Source: a virus. Taken from it: a stretch of 25,689 nt of DNA. The notes under the pieces are model-generated. The model was given only the letters and a program-made list of their open reading frames with translations. It was not told the origin of the DNA and made no database searches. The position numbers and the translations under genes are program-made. Each line of letters starts with the position of its first letter. Positions within the stretch are counted from its first letter, which is position 1. Below are positions 15,197-21,772 of the stretch, piece after piece. Location: the IMG/VR virus record IMGVR_UViG_3300009621_000016, positions 1-25,689 of that record; one strand, written 5' to 3'.

Positions 15197-16678
15197 ATGG
15201 TTTCCCGCAAGACGGCGGAATCCCGCCTCATCGTCCCCGGGCGCATCGTCGGATCGACCGACGGCCGGGTGTTCCTCGTCCTGTCCAGCGTCGCCACGAA
15301 GGACGGGCTGAGCTTCAAGCTCGCGGATTTGGACGGCGGGCCGGTCGACGCCACGGGGTTCGATCCCGTGCCGCCCCAGTTCGTCCGCCTGGCGTCCATG
15401 CTCCGCCTCGGGTTCGACAGGAACATAGACGAATATGTGAAGACATACATACGCGAGGCGGGCCTGCCCGTCGACGACAAGATGAACTGGGCGAGCTTCA
15501 TCTATACGACCCTGAGGTCGAAGGCGGGGACGTTCAACGAGGACATCATAGACGACGCCATCCGGGAGATCGTCATCAGGGTGCTGGGGAGCCGGAAGTT
15601 CCTCAGTCCGTCCAAGTTCAAGCACGTCCTGGAAAATTTCGCCGCCTCCCCAGAGCATCCCGGCTTCGACAAGCTCCCGCTCGTCAAGCAGGTCACCCAG
15701 GTCCTCAAGAGCCACTTCAACAGCAGGGGCAGCGAGATGAGGCGGGTCGTCAGGTACCTGGAGGACAGGGGGAAGCCCTCCGATGAGCTCTCCCAGAGCA
15801 ATTTCCTGACCGTCACTCCGGAAGACGGCCCATCTCCCATCGAGACTTCCGAGCATGCCACCGGCACCCGGGACTTCGAGCAGGCCGAGGAGGCCGTGGA
15901 GATGGGGGACTACACCGGACGCTCCAAGAACGTGACCATCGGAAGGTTCGCCAACGGGTTCAGGGAATGGCTCCTCAAGAGGGAACGCCTCCCGGTCGTA
16001 AGGCAGACCATGCGCCTCCTCAGCATCCTGCACGAGGGGACCCAGGCGCACGGGATGGTTCCCAAGCTGGACGACATCGAAAGGAGATGGACGTACCTCC
16101 AGAACAGGGACGACAGCAGCAAGAACCGCCTTGCCGTCGACAAGCCGAGGCTGGTCACGGAACGGGGCCAAGTGCTGGACGACGCCCAGAAGGCGCTGGT
16201 GAAGCGCTACAGGGACGAGGCCACCCGCAATGGCCTCAACGCCAAGGAACTGGGCATAATCAACGGGCTTGGCAGGGTCATTGAGCTTCCTTCCATGAAG
16301 GAGCTTCTGTTCGGCCTGCCCATCGTAATGGAGACGTACGTCAGGACGCATTTTCACGGGCAGGAGAGCGTCCTTCCCCTCCTCGTCCGCACCCTGGTGA
16401 AAATCGGCGAGGAGAAGCGGCAGAAAAAGCTGGAGGAATCCGGGAGGGACCGGGCGGAGAGGGCAAAGGTGAAGGAGGAGGGCGCGGAAGCTCCTCCCGT
16501 CCCGCCTTCCGAACCCAAGACCTCCGCCCAGAAAGGGCGGTGGGTGCCGCCCAAGTGCCGCGGCTGCGGCGGCGGCGAGGACCTCAAGGCGTGCCCCGAG
16601 TGCAAGGGGAACTTCTGCATGCTCTGCATGCGGGACCACCACGCCAACAACCCGGGCCACGACGGGGTGGGGAGATAG
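15197..16678 (+). CDS. unknown helical protein with C-terminal zinc-binding domain (possible sigma-region-2-like segment)
   Basis: 493 residues. 1-50 is a small beta domain. 60-200 is helical, and WASFIYTTLRSKAG...FNEDIIDDAIREIVIRVL followed by LVKQVTQVLKSHFNSRGSEMRRVVRY has the rhythm of the first sigma-region-2 helices in ECF-type factors. This resemblance is weak and the promoter-melting aromatic motif is not evident. About 230-400 is helical and unknown. A charged linker leads to a C-terminal cross-brace-like zinc module (Cys454, Cys457, Cys466, Cys469, Cys474, Cys477, His481, His482, His488), B-box-like in spacing. GCGAGGGCCCAC precedes ATG 15197. Its stop is one base before the next ATG, so the two are translated together. 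Confidence 0.65.
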   Translation: MVSRKTAESRLIVPGRIVGSTDGRVFLVLSSVATKDGLSFKLADLDGGPVDATGFDPVPPQFVRLASMLRLGFDRNIDEYVKTYIREAGLPVDDKMNWASFIYTTLRSKAGTFNEDIIDDAIREIVIRVLGSRKFLSPSKFKHVLENFAASPEHPGFDKLPLVKQVTQVLKSHFNSRGSEMRRVVRYLEDRGKPSDELSQSNFLTVTPEDGPSPIETSEHATGTRDFEQAEEAVEMGDYTGRSKNVTIGRFANGFREWLLKRERLPVVRQTMRLLSILHEGTQAHGMVPKLDDIERRWTYLQNRDDSSKNRLAVDKPRLVTERGQVLDDAQKALVKRYRDEATRNGLNAKELGIINGLGRVIELPSMKELLFGLPIVMETYVRTHFHGQESVLPLLVRTLVKIGEEKRQKKLEESGRDRAERAKVKEEGAEAPPVPPSEPKTSAQKGRWVPPKCRGCGGGEDLKACPECKGNFCMLCMRDHHANNPGHDGVGR

Positions 16679-16679
16679 C

Positions 16680-18590
16680 ATGCCGATCCTGGACATGATG
16701 GTCTCCCGCACCGAGTCGTTCACGTCCTTCACCCCGGAAAGCAGGAGGGGCCGGGAGTGGCTCGCCGACATGTTCGGCCTGGACGAATGGAGGCGCGAGA
16801 ACGGGGGCTCGGAGCTGGTCAAGGCGGAATACACCGACCGAGTCATCGAGGCGATGCGCGAATATGGCCTGACCGTCGCCACGCAGGAGGAGCTGACGAC
16901 CCCGGGATGGGCGAAGGAGCACGGGATCACGCACGAGGAGCCCGGTGGGCGGCCCATTGAGGTAGAGGATCAGGGTATTACTCCAGAGGAGGAACTGGAG
17001 ATGATCAGGAAGGGAATCGTGGCCCCGCCCGGAAAGAGGGCGGCGACCCCGCCCCCGGCAGGGCGGTCGCTGTACCCCGAGGGCGATCCAGCGGCCGACG
17101 TCAAGGCCGACCCGTGGGGCATGCTCAGCGAGGTCACGAGCCAGCCCGACGACGACGACGACGAGCCGGGAAGCACGCCGAAAAGGCCGCTGAGGCACAC
17201 GATAGAGCCGGAGATACCAGGGGGGCCATACCACATGACGGGAGCGGAGAAGAAGGCATCCACGGGCCATAACTGCGAGTTCGTGGAGTGGCAGCCCGGG
17301 CAATGGTATTACGTCCTCGAAGACTATGGCTCCTCCAAGGATGCGTGGGACTGGAGGGAGAACGCCAGGGCATACGGGCCATTCGGTTCCGAGGGGGAGG
17401 CACACCGGCATCTGGCCGACAACCATCCGAACCCCGGGGGAAGCTCCACCGTCCGCTACAGCCCCGAGCTCGGAAAGGACAAGGTCCTGCAAGAATTGAT
17501 GTCCAAGGCCGGGAAGGGCGGCACCAACTTCGTATCCTGGGCATCCAAGAAGGCCAAGGACGCCTACTGCGACGCCTGCGACCGCCCGGAGTCCCAGTGC
17601 GTATGCAGCCCGTGCCATTGCGACCTGACCAGGACGGCATCCGCAAGGAACAAGCGGGCCACAAGCACCACCTCGCCCGCCTTCACCGAGGCGCTCTGGG
17701 AGGCCAAGACGCAGGCGAGGAAGCTGAACCGCACCGTGGGAGTATTCGAGACGCCGGAGGGGTTCTATGCCAGGGAGGTGAACCTCCGGTCAGACCCGAT
17801 TGGCAACATGCTGGCCGTCGCCTATCCCTCGGGCAGGGTCATAAGCCAGGACACGCTGAAGACGGGCGGCGGAAAACCAAGGCCAGCGAATACCAAACCC
17901 ATAGTAGGAGCCGCAAAGGCGGCGGAGGACAACATGGCAAAGAAATCGTCGAGGGAAGCGCTCAGGGAGAAGGTCGCCGAGATGGCCAAGGAAAGAAGGG
18001 CCCGCGAGTACGGCCGGATGAGGGAGGTGGCGGCAAAGGAGCCGAAGAAGGTGGCGGACGCCATCGGGGAGCTTTCCCAGTCCCTCCAGGTCATGGGGAG
18101 TTCCCTGTCCTATCTGAGGGAGAACCTGGACCTTGCGGTGCCCAGGTCCGCCTCACTGAGGGAGCGCATCGCCTCTCGGAAGAAGTACGCCGCCGAGTTC
18201 CGACGCCTCGCCGAAGAGGACCCGGAGAAGATAGCGGGTGCCATCGTCGAGCTCTACCGCTCGCTGGACGAGATAGCGGCCGGCGTGGAGAACCTGGCGA
18301 GCAACCTGGGGGTCGAGCTGCCGGAGCCCGGAGAGGACGAGGGCCTCCCAGAGGAGGGGGCCGGGACGGAAGGCGGGGCCGCAGAGGAGCCCGAGTACCA
18401 GAAAAAGGAAGGGGAGGATGGACACGAGGGCACCGCAGGCGACGACGGCAATGAAATAAAGGAAATCATCGGCAAGGAAGCCACCGGATCGGCGGGCTTC
18501 GTGACCGACCGCGACCAGAAGGCCGAGCCCAAAGGGGTGGAAAAGGCGGAGATTCCCCAGTCCCAGGGCGAGGCCGCCATCAAGGCCTAG
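16680..18590 (+). CDS. unknown modular protein with cysteine cluster and internal helical duplication
   Basis: 636 residues. About 1-95 is helical and charged, followed by a Pro/Asp-rich linker. About 195-270 is compact (CEFVEWQPGQWYYVLEDYG, Trp/Tyr-rich). A cysteine cluster YCDACDRPESQCVCSPCHC (about 300-318) probably binds zinc. About 335-400 is a small alpha/beta unit. 419-545 contains two tandem copies of a helical repeat with core EPKKVADAIGELSQSL and DPEKIAGAIVELYRSL. The acidic tail ends GEAAIKA. An in-frame ATG at 17934 with GGCGGAGGACAAC could start a 218-residue nested product. Its first residues resemble the nested start at 5954. The 3' end is partly duplicated at 19538-19572. Function unknown. 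Confidence 0.65.
   Translation: MPILDMMVSRTESFTSFTPESRRGREWLADMFGLDEWRRENGGSELVKAEYTDRVIEAMREYGLTVATQEELTTPGWAKEHGITHEEPGGRPIEVEDQGITPEEELEMIRKGIVAPPGKRAATPPPAGRSLYPEGDPAADVKADPWGMLSEVTSQPDDDDDEPGSTPKRPLRHTIEPEIPGGPYHMTGAEKKASTGHNCEFVEWQPGQWYYVLEDYGSSKDAWDWRENARAYGPFGSEGEAHRHLADNHPNPGGSSTVRYSPELGKDKVLQELMSKAGKGGTNFVSWASKKAKDAYCDACDRPESQCVCSPCHCDLTRTASARNKRATSTTSPAFTEALWEAKTQARKLNRTVGVFETPEGFYAREVNLRSDPIGNMLAVAYPSGRVISQDTLKTGGGKPRPANTKPIVGAAKAAEDNMAKKSSREALREKVAEMAKERRAREYGRMREVAAKEPKKVADAIGELSQSLQVMGSSLSYLRENLDLAVPRSASLRERIASRKKYAAEFRRLAEEDPEKIAGAIVELYRSLDEIAAGVENLASNLGVELPEPGEDEGLPEEGAGTEGGAAEEPEYQKKEGEDGHEGTAGDDGNEIKEIIGKEATGSAGFVTDRDQKAEPKGVEKAEIPQSQGEAAIKA
17921..17936 (+). promoter_or_regulatory. 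internal ribosome-binding site and start codon
   Basis: GGCGGAGGACAAC precedes an in-frame ATG at 17934 (Met419). The downstream sequence MAKKSSREALREKVAEM is similar to MANEKKSSLKEKLAEM at 5954, so both may be genuine starts of related helical proteins. Confidence 0.4.
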
Positions 18591-18605
18591 TACGGAAACG
18601 AGGCT

Positions 18606-18917
18606 CTATTTGAGTCCGTCCTCGACCCGGGAAAGAAGCAGTCTTTTGTATTTGTTGCAGAGGTGCGTGGTGATGAAAGTGCCTCCGACCTTGATGTAGT
18701 CCTCTGGTGCCGAAGGCCATGTTTGTTGAAATTCCTCAAGGCTGGAGAAGATTCCGGTGACCTTGCCCGCCAAGTTGAGCAGCCCGCCCGGTTTCTTTTC
18801 GTCAAGCTTCCTTAGCTCAGTTTCCCAAGCCCTGGTATAGGGTGCGCCACGGGCTTCGGTCTCTTCGGCCTTCCGTTCCTCGCGTGCTTTCGGTTCTTCG
18901 TTTTCGACGAACGTCAT
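18606..18917 (-). CDS. unknown protein, possibly 3' part of a broken gene
   Basis: 103 residues from ATG 18917, Glu/Lys/Arg-rich at the N-terminus (NEEPKAREERKAEETEARG) and more ordered after residue 45 (GLLNLAGKVTGIFSSLEEFQQTW). No ribosome site precedes ATG 18917. The frame stays open a further 35 codons upstream, encoding plausible protein (LEILKNPSEWVVYTP), back to the TAA that ends the neighbouring gene in the same frame, and no ATG, GTG or TTG occurs in that stretch. The true start is therefore unclear: this may be the tail of a longer gene interrupted by TAA at 19023-19025. G+C is lower than in neighbours. Function unknown. Confidence 0.5.
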   Translation of the reverse strand: MTFVENEEPKAREERKAEETEARGAPYTRAWETELRKLDEKKPGGLLNLAGKVTGIFSSLEEFQQTWPSAPEDYIKVGGTFITTHLCNKYKRLLLSRVEDGLK

Positions 18918-19022
18918 GTAGGCGTCCCACGAGTAAGCGAAGCATGGGGTCGAGTCCGAAGCATCGGGCGTGTATACAACCCACTCGGAGGGATTCTTGA
19001 GGATTTCAAGGATGGGATAAGT

Positions 19023-19472
19023 TTATGATTTTGCGGTATTTATGAATTCTACTACTTCAGGATCATGAGAAACCGATTCTATGAAGGCGATCATGCACAG
19101 ATCGCAGTAGAGGACGGGCACTGGGTCCACACATGGGCGAGCAAGCTTGGCGGGCCTGCCGCAAACCGTGCCATCGGCCCTGACGTTCTTGCACCAGCCC
19201 CCGTAAGCATAGAATGCATACTCGTAGCCACGGTAATGCTTTTCTACATATTCGTAGAGAAGGCGGCCTCGTTCGGTATGTTCTTCGCAGAAGAAAGCAT
19301 AGCCATCGGGGGAACAAGCAATGCTCGTTGGCTCTTTACCGCATCCGCAGCGAGCCGCAGAATGGAAGCACCCAGCGCACAGTGGGGCCGGGGGGTTGCT
19401 TCGACACATATGTGGGATGGAATAGGCGGGCGTTCCTCCACAGAGGACACAGACAATCGGTTGTTTGATCAT
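19023..19472 (-). CDS. cysteine-rich zinc-binding protein
   Basis: 149 residues with about a dozen cysteines in paired arrangements: CVLCGG (8-11), HMC, LCAGC, CGCGK, FFCEEH in the first half, then WCKNVRADGTVCG and YCDLC in the second. These suggest two or more zinc ribbons or treble clefs. Such proteins usually bind nucleic acid or partner proteins, but no family is recognisable. The start ATG 19472 has only a weak ribosome site (CCGGAAATC), with a -10-like TATACT 18 bases upstream. The stop TAA is in frame with the downstream gene at 18606. The gene sits in the low-G+C cassette opposite to the virion operon. Confidence 0.7.
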   Translation of the reverse strand: MIKQPIVCVLCGGTPAYSIPHMCRSNPPAPLCAGCFHSAARCGCGKEPTSIACSPDGYAFFCEEHTERGRLLYEYVEKHYRGYEYAFYAYGGWCKNVRADGTVCGRPAKLARPCVDPVPVLYCDLCMIAFIESVSHDPEVVEFINTAKS

Positions 19473-19489
19473 TTTTGATTTCCGGTAGT

Positions 19490-19495
19490 AGTATA
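19490..19495 (-). promoter_or_regulatory. -10-like TATACT upstream of the cassette genes
   Basis: On the minus strand TATACT lies 18 bases before the start at 19472, inside an AT-rich stretch. No good -35 hexamer is found at 16-18 bases. It could drive the two-gene cassette. Confidence 0.35.
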
Positions 19496-19537
19496 CCCAA
19501 TGTTGAGGAAAAAATGGAAGGTTTTAATAATGCTCAT

Positions 19538-19582
19538 GGGCTTCGTGACCGACCGGGGCGAGGCCGCCATCAGGACATCATA
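19538..19582 (+). pseudogene. duplicated remnant of the 3' end of the 636-residue gene
   Basis: 19538-19555 is identical to 18494-18511, and 19556-19572 is identical to 18566-18582, both within the end of the upstream gene. The copy therefore lacks exactly 54 bases (18 codons), keeps the frame (GFVTDR-GEAAIR), and ends in its own TAG at 19580-19582. It is followed by a strong hairpin as a real gene end would be. It marks the far edge of the inserted low-G+C cassette. Confidence 0.75.
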
Positions 19583-19590
19583 GCCGATCC

Positions 19591-19623
19591 GCCCGGCCCC
19601 CTTGCAACCCCACGGGGCCGGGC
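19591..19623 (+). terminator. strong hairpin downstream of the gene remnant
   Basis: GCCCGGCCCC (19591-19600) pairs perfectly with GGGGCCGGGC (19614-19623) across a 13-base loop, 8 bases after the TAG of the remnant. There is no T-run. It was probably the original 3' structure of the upstream gene before the cassette arrived. Confidence 0.6.
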
Positions 19624-19658
19624 ACCATCAAACCACCGAGATTGCACGGAGGCAACCC

Positions 19659-20381
19659 ATGAAGAGATTCGTAGCTGTACTGACGGCGCTGCTCGTTTCC
19701 GCCGTTCCCCTGCCCGCCCAGCGCAACGCTGGGCGAGGCTCGTCTGCGCCCGCTTCCGCCCCGCGTTCGTCGGGCACCCACTATTCGTCCGGGGGGCGTT
19801 CCGCCCCCGCCCCGTCCCGCAATTACGCCCCCTCCCGTAATTATGCCCCGCCCCGCAACTATGCCCGGCTCGGCGGCCAGGCCCGCGGCATTTCCCCGGC
19901 CCGCTACGCCGCCCGGTTCGGCCCGGCGCACCCATTCCGCCCCTGGCATGGCGTCCGTCCCGGCCCATGGGGGCACGGATGGGGGCATGGCTGGGGACAT
20001 CCGTGGTTCTGGTACGGCGGGCTCTACTGGGGGTTCGCCTTCTGGCCCTACGAGGTCGGGCCTTACTTCTGGGGATATGACGACCCAATCTACATCGTGG
20101 TGGAGGACGGGAACTACTACGCCTGCGATACGCTGCATCCCGACCAGAAGGTGGGCGTCGCGCCCGGGCAGGGCGAGGGCACCGGCTGGGTCAGGATAGA
20201 GGACAAGGCATACGGCGACCCCGTCTACATCGACGGGGGGCTGGCCGGGCAGACCGGGGACCTGAAGGAGTTCAGGCTGCCCGCCGGGCCGCATACCATA
20301 GAGGTCAAGGGAAAGAGGTACCTCGGGGAGGACGTCACGGTCGTCGCCGACCACGTGCTCGTGGTCGAGGTGCCGGACTAG
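19659..20381 (+). CDS. secreted PEGA-domain protein
   Basis: 240 residues with a clear Sec signal peptide: MKRF, hydrophobic core VAVLTALLVSAVPL, likely cleavage after PLPA or PAQ. A Ser/Ala/Pro/Arg segment carries a threefold RNYAP repeat (about 53-68), followed by a GHGWGHGWGHPWFWYGG His/Gly/Trp-rich stretch. A C-terminal PEGA-type beta domain (about 175-240, DPVYIDGGLAGQTGDLKEFRLPAGPHTIEVKG) closes the protein. PEGA domains occur in bacterial envelope proteins, notably in phyla such as Acidobacteriota. The gene looks host-derived and may alter the cell envelope of a lysogen or infected cell. Start: ACGGAGGCAACCC before ATG 19659; an upstream ATG at 19602 would spoil the signal peptide. Confidence 0.8.
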   Translation: MKRFVAVLTALLVSAVPLPAQRNAGRGSSAPASAPRSSGTHYSSGGRSAPAPSRNYAPSRNYAPPRNYARLGGQARGISPARYAARFGPAHPFRPWHGVRPGPWGHGWGHGWGHPWFWYGGLYWGFAFWPYEVGPYFWGYDDPIYIVVEDGNYYACDTLHPDQKVGVAPGQGEGTGWVRIEDKAYGDPVYIDGGLAGQTGDLKEFRLPAGPHTIEVKGKRYLGEDVTVVADHVLVVEVPD

Positions 20382-20395
20382 GCATTGAGGCCTAG
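20378..20395. terminator. convergent hairpin containing both stop codons
   Basis: CTAGGC-ATTGAG-GCCTAG, a 6-bp stem with a 6-base loop. The left arm contains the TAG of the PEGA gene and the right arm the TAG (minus strand) of the 20392 gene. It separates the two transcription directions, although it lacks a T-run. Confidence 0.5.
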
Positions 20396-20682
20396 AAGCA
20401 AAGCTTCCCGAACTTCGTGGTGCGGCGCGCTTTCCGCTTCTTCTTCCCGTGGCACTCCCGCTTGGTGAGGGGGCGCATCCAGCCTTCCGGCAGCCATGAC
20501 GTGCCGAACCCGAGGTCGTATTCGTAGGTGAGCTTCTCCGGCAATACCAGTTCCCTTACCCCACAAACCTTGTAGAAGTGCCCGCTGTCGACCCGCTTCG
20601 GGGGTAACGTCATGCTTGGGCCGGGCGCGTAGGTCAGTTCCGCCACGACCTGTTTGAGTCCGTACTTTGGCTTCCTCTTCAT
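20392..20682 (-). CDS. small basic unknown protein
   Basis: 96 residues, Lys/Arg-rich at both ends (MKRKPKYG and KKKRKARRTTKFGK). Start ATG 20682 is chosen because GGAGG lies 7 bases upstream; another ATG 6 bases earlier is too close to that site. The middle (VVAELTYAPG...FYKVCGVREL...TYEYDLGFGTSWLPEGWMRPL) is probably a small beta domain. It is the last gene of the minus-strand cluster. No family is recognised. Confidence 0.65.
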   Translation of the reverse strand: MKRKPKYGLKQVVAELTYAPGPSMTLPPKRVDSGHFYKVCGVRELVLPEKLTYEYDLGFGTSWLPEGWMRPLTKRECHGKKKRKARRTTKFGKLCF

Positions 20683-20713
20683 CGGCATTCCTCCATTTAA
20701 GGATTTTTTCCAC

Positions 20714-21079
20714 TTAGTATTCGTCTTCTTCCCTGGGGCACGGATCCTTGTGCTCCTTGCTTCCACAGTTCAGGCATGCGCCTTCCTTCTTTCGCTTTGC
20801 CGTGACCATGCTGTTTTGCGTTGGCTGACGCCTGATTTTCGGCAAAACCACCTCGTACAGGTCGTCGATGTCGTTAAGCTGATGGGAGACTACTACATCG
20901 CAAGGAGATGCGAGCGTCAGGCCAAACCACTCTCGGTGAAACTTACCCAGGCTCCACCCGAAAATCGTGTGGGCGAGGTAAGTCTTCTTGAAGTTGATGA
21001 TGGGGTTCTCCGACGTTCCGTCCAGCCTAATGCGCTTTGATTCAATCCTATCCTGCACTAGCTTCTTCTGGAGTCGCAT
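20714..21079 (-). CDS. unknown protein with C-terminal CCHC zinc-knuckle-like motif
   Basis: 121 residues from ATG 21079 with GGAGAGAGCAA upstream. The gene overlaps the end of the previous one by 32 bases. The N-terminus is basic (LQKKLVQDRIESKRIRLDG), the middle has VVVSHQLNDIDDLYEVVLPKI, and the tail carries CLNCGSKEHKDPC, a CX2CX4HX3C variant of the zinc knuckle that usually binds single-stranded nucleic acid. The spacing is one residue short of the classical CX4C. Function unknown. Confidence 0.65.
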   Translation of the reverse strand: MRLQKKLVQDRIESKRIRLDGTSENPIINFKKTYLAHTIFGWSLGKFHREWFGLTLASPCDVVVSHQLNDIDDLYEVVLPKIRRQPTQNSMVTAKRKKEGACLNCGSKEHKDPCPREEDEY

Positions 21080-21455
21080 TTGCTCTCTCCTTTTTCTCAT
21101 CCCCAGCATCATGTATTGCTCCGAGCCATCCGGTGGTCTGCCCAGCAATCCGAAAGGCTTCTTTTTCTTTCATTTCCTTGATCTCCTGGCGGGTGGCCCG
21201 ACGCTGGCTTCCGAGCGTCGTCCGTACCATCACAGGCTTGTCCTTGCGCCAGTGCTTCACGTTGTTGGCGTAGAACCTCTCCGGCCGGTTGTTGTTCCAC
21301 GAGGCAACGACGTAGTCGCTCGCCGGGGGCTCCGCGAGGTGCACCTTGATGATCCTCACCGAGAATACGTCGGTGGACTTCATCATGGTGTGGCCCATCC
21401 TGCGGCGCATCGTCATCCATACCACTTGTTCCGGCTTGAGGTCCTTGATCTTCAT
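21048..21455 (-). CDS. unknown small protein, SH3-like N-terminus
   Basis: 135 residues from ATG 21455, with GGAAAGGGA upstream. The N-terminal MKIKDLKPEQVVWM and following YVVASWNNNRPERFYANNVKHWRK look like the small SH3-like modules of unknown function common in phage accessory regions. The C-terminal 45 residues are a charged helix and disordered tail. It overlaps the next gene by 32 bases, suggesting coupled translation. Confidence 0.65.
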   Translation of the reverse strand: MKIKDLKPEQVVWMTMRRRMGHTMMKSTDVFSVRIIKVHLAEPPASDYVVASWNNNRPERFYANNVKHWRKDKPVMVRTTLGSQRRATRQEIKEMKEKEAFRIAGQTTGWLGAIHDAGDEKKERANATPEEASAG

Positions 21456-21476
21456 CGTCCCTTTCCTTTGCCTGCG

Positions 21477-21496
21477 GCGCACGTCAGGACGTGCGC
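21477..21496 (-). promoter_or_regulatory. perfect hairpin straddling a stop codon
   Basis: GCGCACGT-CAGG-ACGTGCGC is a perfect 8-bp stem with a 4-base loop. On the minus strand it contains the TGA stop of the 21484 gene and ends 21 bases before the next start (21455). It could act as an attenuator or an RNA stability element affecting coupling between the two genes. Confidence 0.5.
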
Positions 21497-21717
21497 TCGC
21501 GATGGGTGATTATGACCGTCACGGGGCCCGCCTTGCACTTCCCGTTCTTGTTCCTCGCCGCCCTGGCAGCCATGTAGTTCAGGTCGTCCCGGCTGACCAG
21601 GACGTCGAACACCAGGAGTTCCTTCCCATCGGGGACCGTCTCGTAGCTGTCGCCCTCGGCTCGCTTCCTGAATTCCCTTACCGCCCGCAATCCCGCGTAT
21701 ACCCTCGTCTGTTTCAT
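21484..21717 (-). CDS. small unknown phage protein
   Basis: 77 residues from ATG 21717 with a strong GGAAGGAAAAGGAC leader. Pattern: a basic N-terminal helix (LRAVREFRKRAEG), a central strand (ELLVFDVLVSRDDLNYMAARAARN) and a final strand (GPVTVIITHRER), consistent with a compact alpha/beta mini-domain. It lies directly downstream of a conserved 35-bp intergenic element, which may be its promoter. No named family is recognised. Confidence 0.7.
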   Translation of the reverse strand: MKQTRVYAGLRAVREFRKRAEGDSYETVPDGKELLVFDVLVSRDDLNYMAARAARNKNGKCKAGPVTVIITHRERTS

Positions 21718-21737
21718 GTCCTTTTCCTTCCATCATC

Positions 21738-21772
21738 ATTATACATCGGGATACATCAAATTTCTAGGGATT
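21738..21772 (-). promoter_or_regulatory. conserved 35-bp intergenic element, copy B
   Basis: On the minus strand it starts AATCCCTA and ends TGTATAAT. It matches copy A (24006-24040) at 28 of 35 positions with no gaps. It ends about 20 bases before the start at 21717. The terminal TATAAT is a perfect -10 hexamer; no TTGACA lies at the usual spacing. A phage promoter or regulator-binding site is likely. Confidence 0.55.

Noticed and set aside
13982-16957. Very long open minus-strand frame (about 990 codons) opposite the Ig-repeat and following genes
   Set aside because: High G+C with rare AT-rich stops keeps antisense frames open. It covers three well-supported plus-strand genes with good ribosome sites, and its product is low-complexity Gly/Arg/Val/His without recognisable domains.
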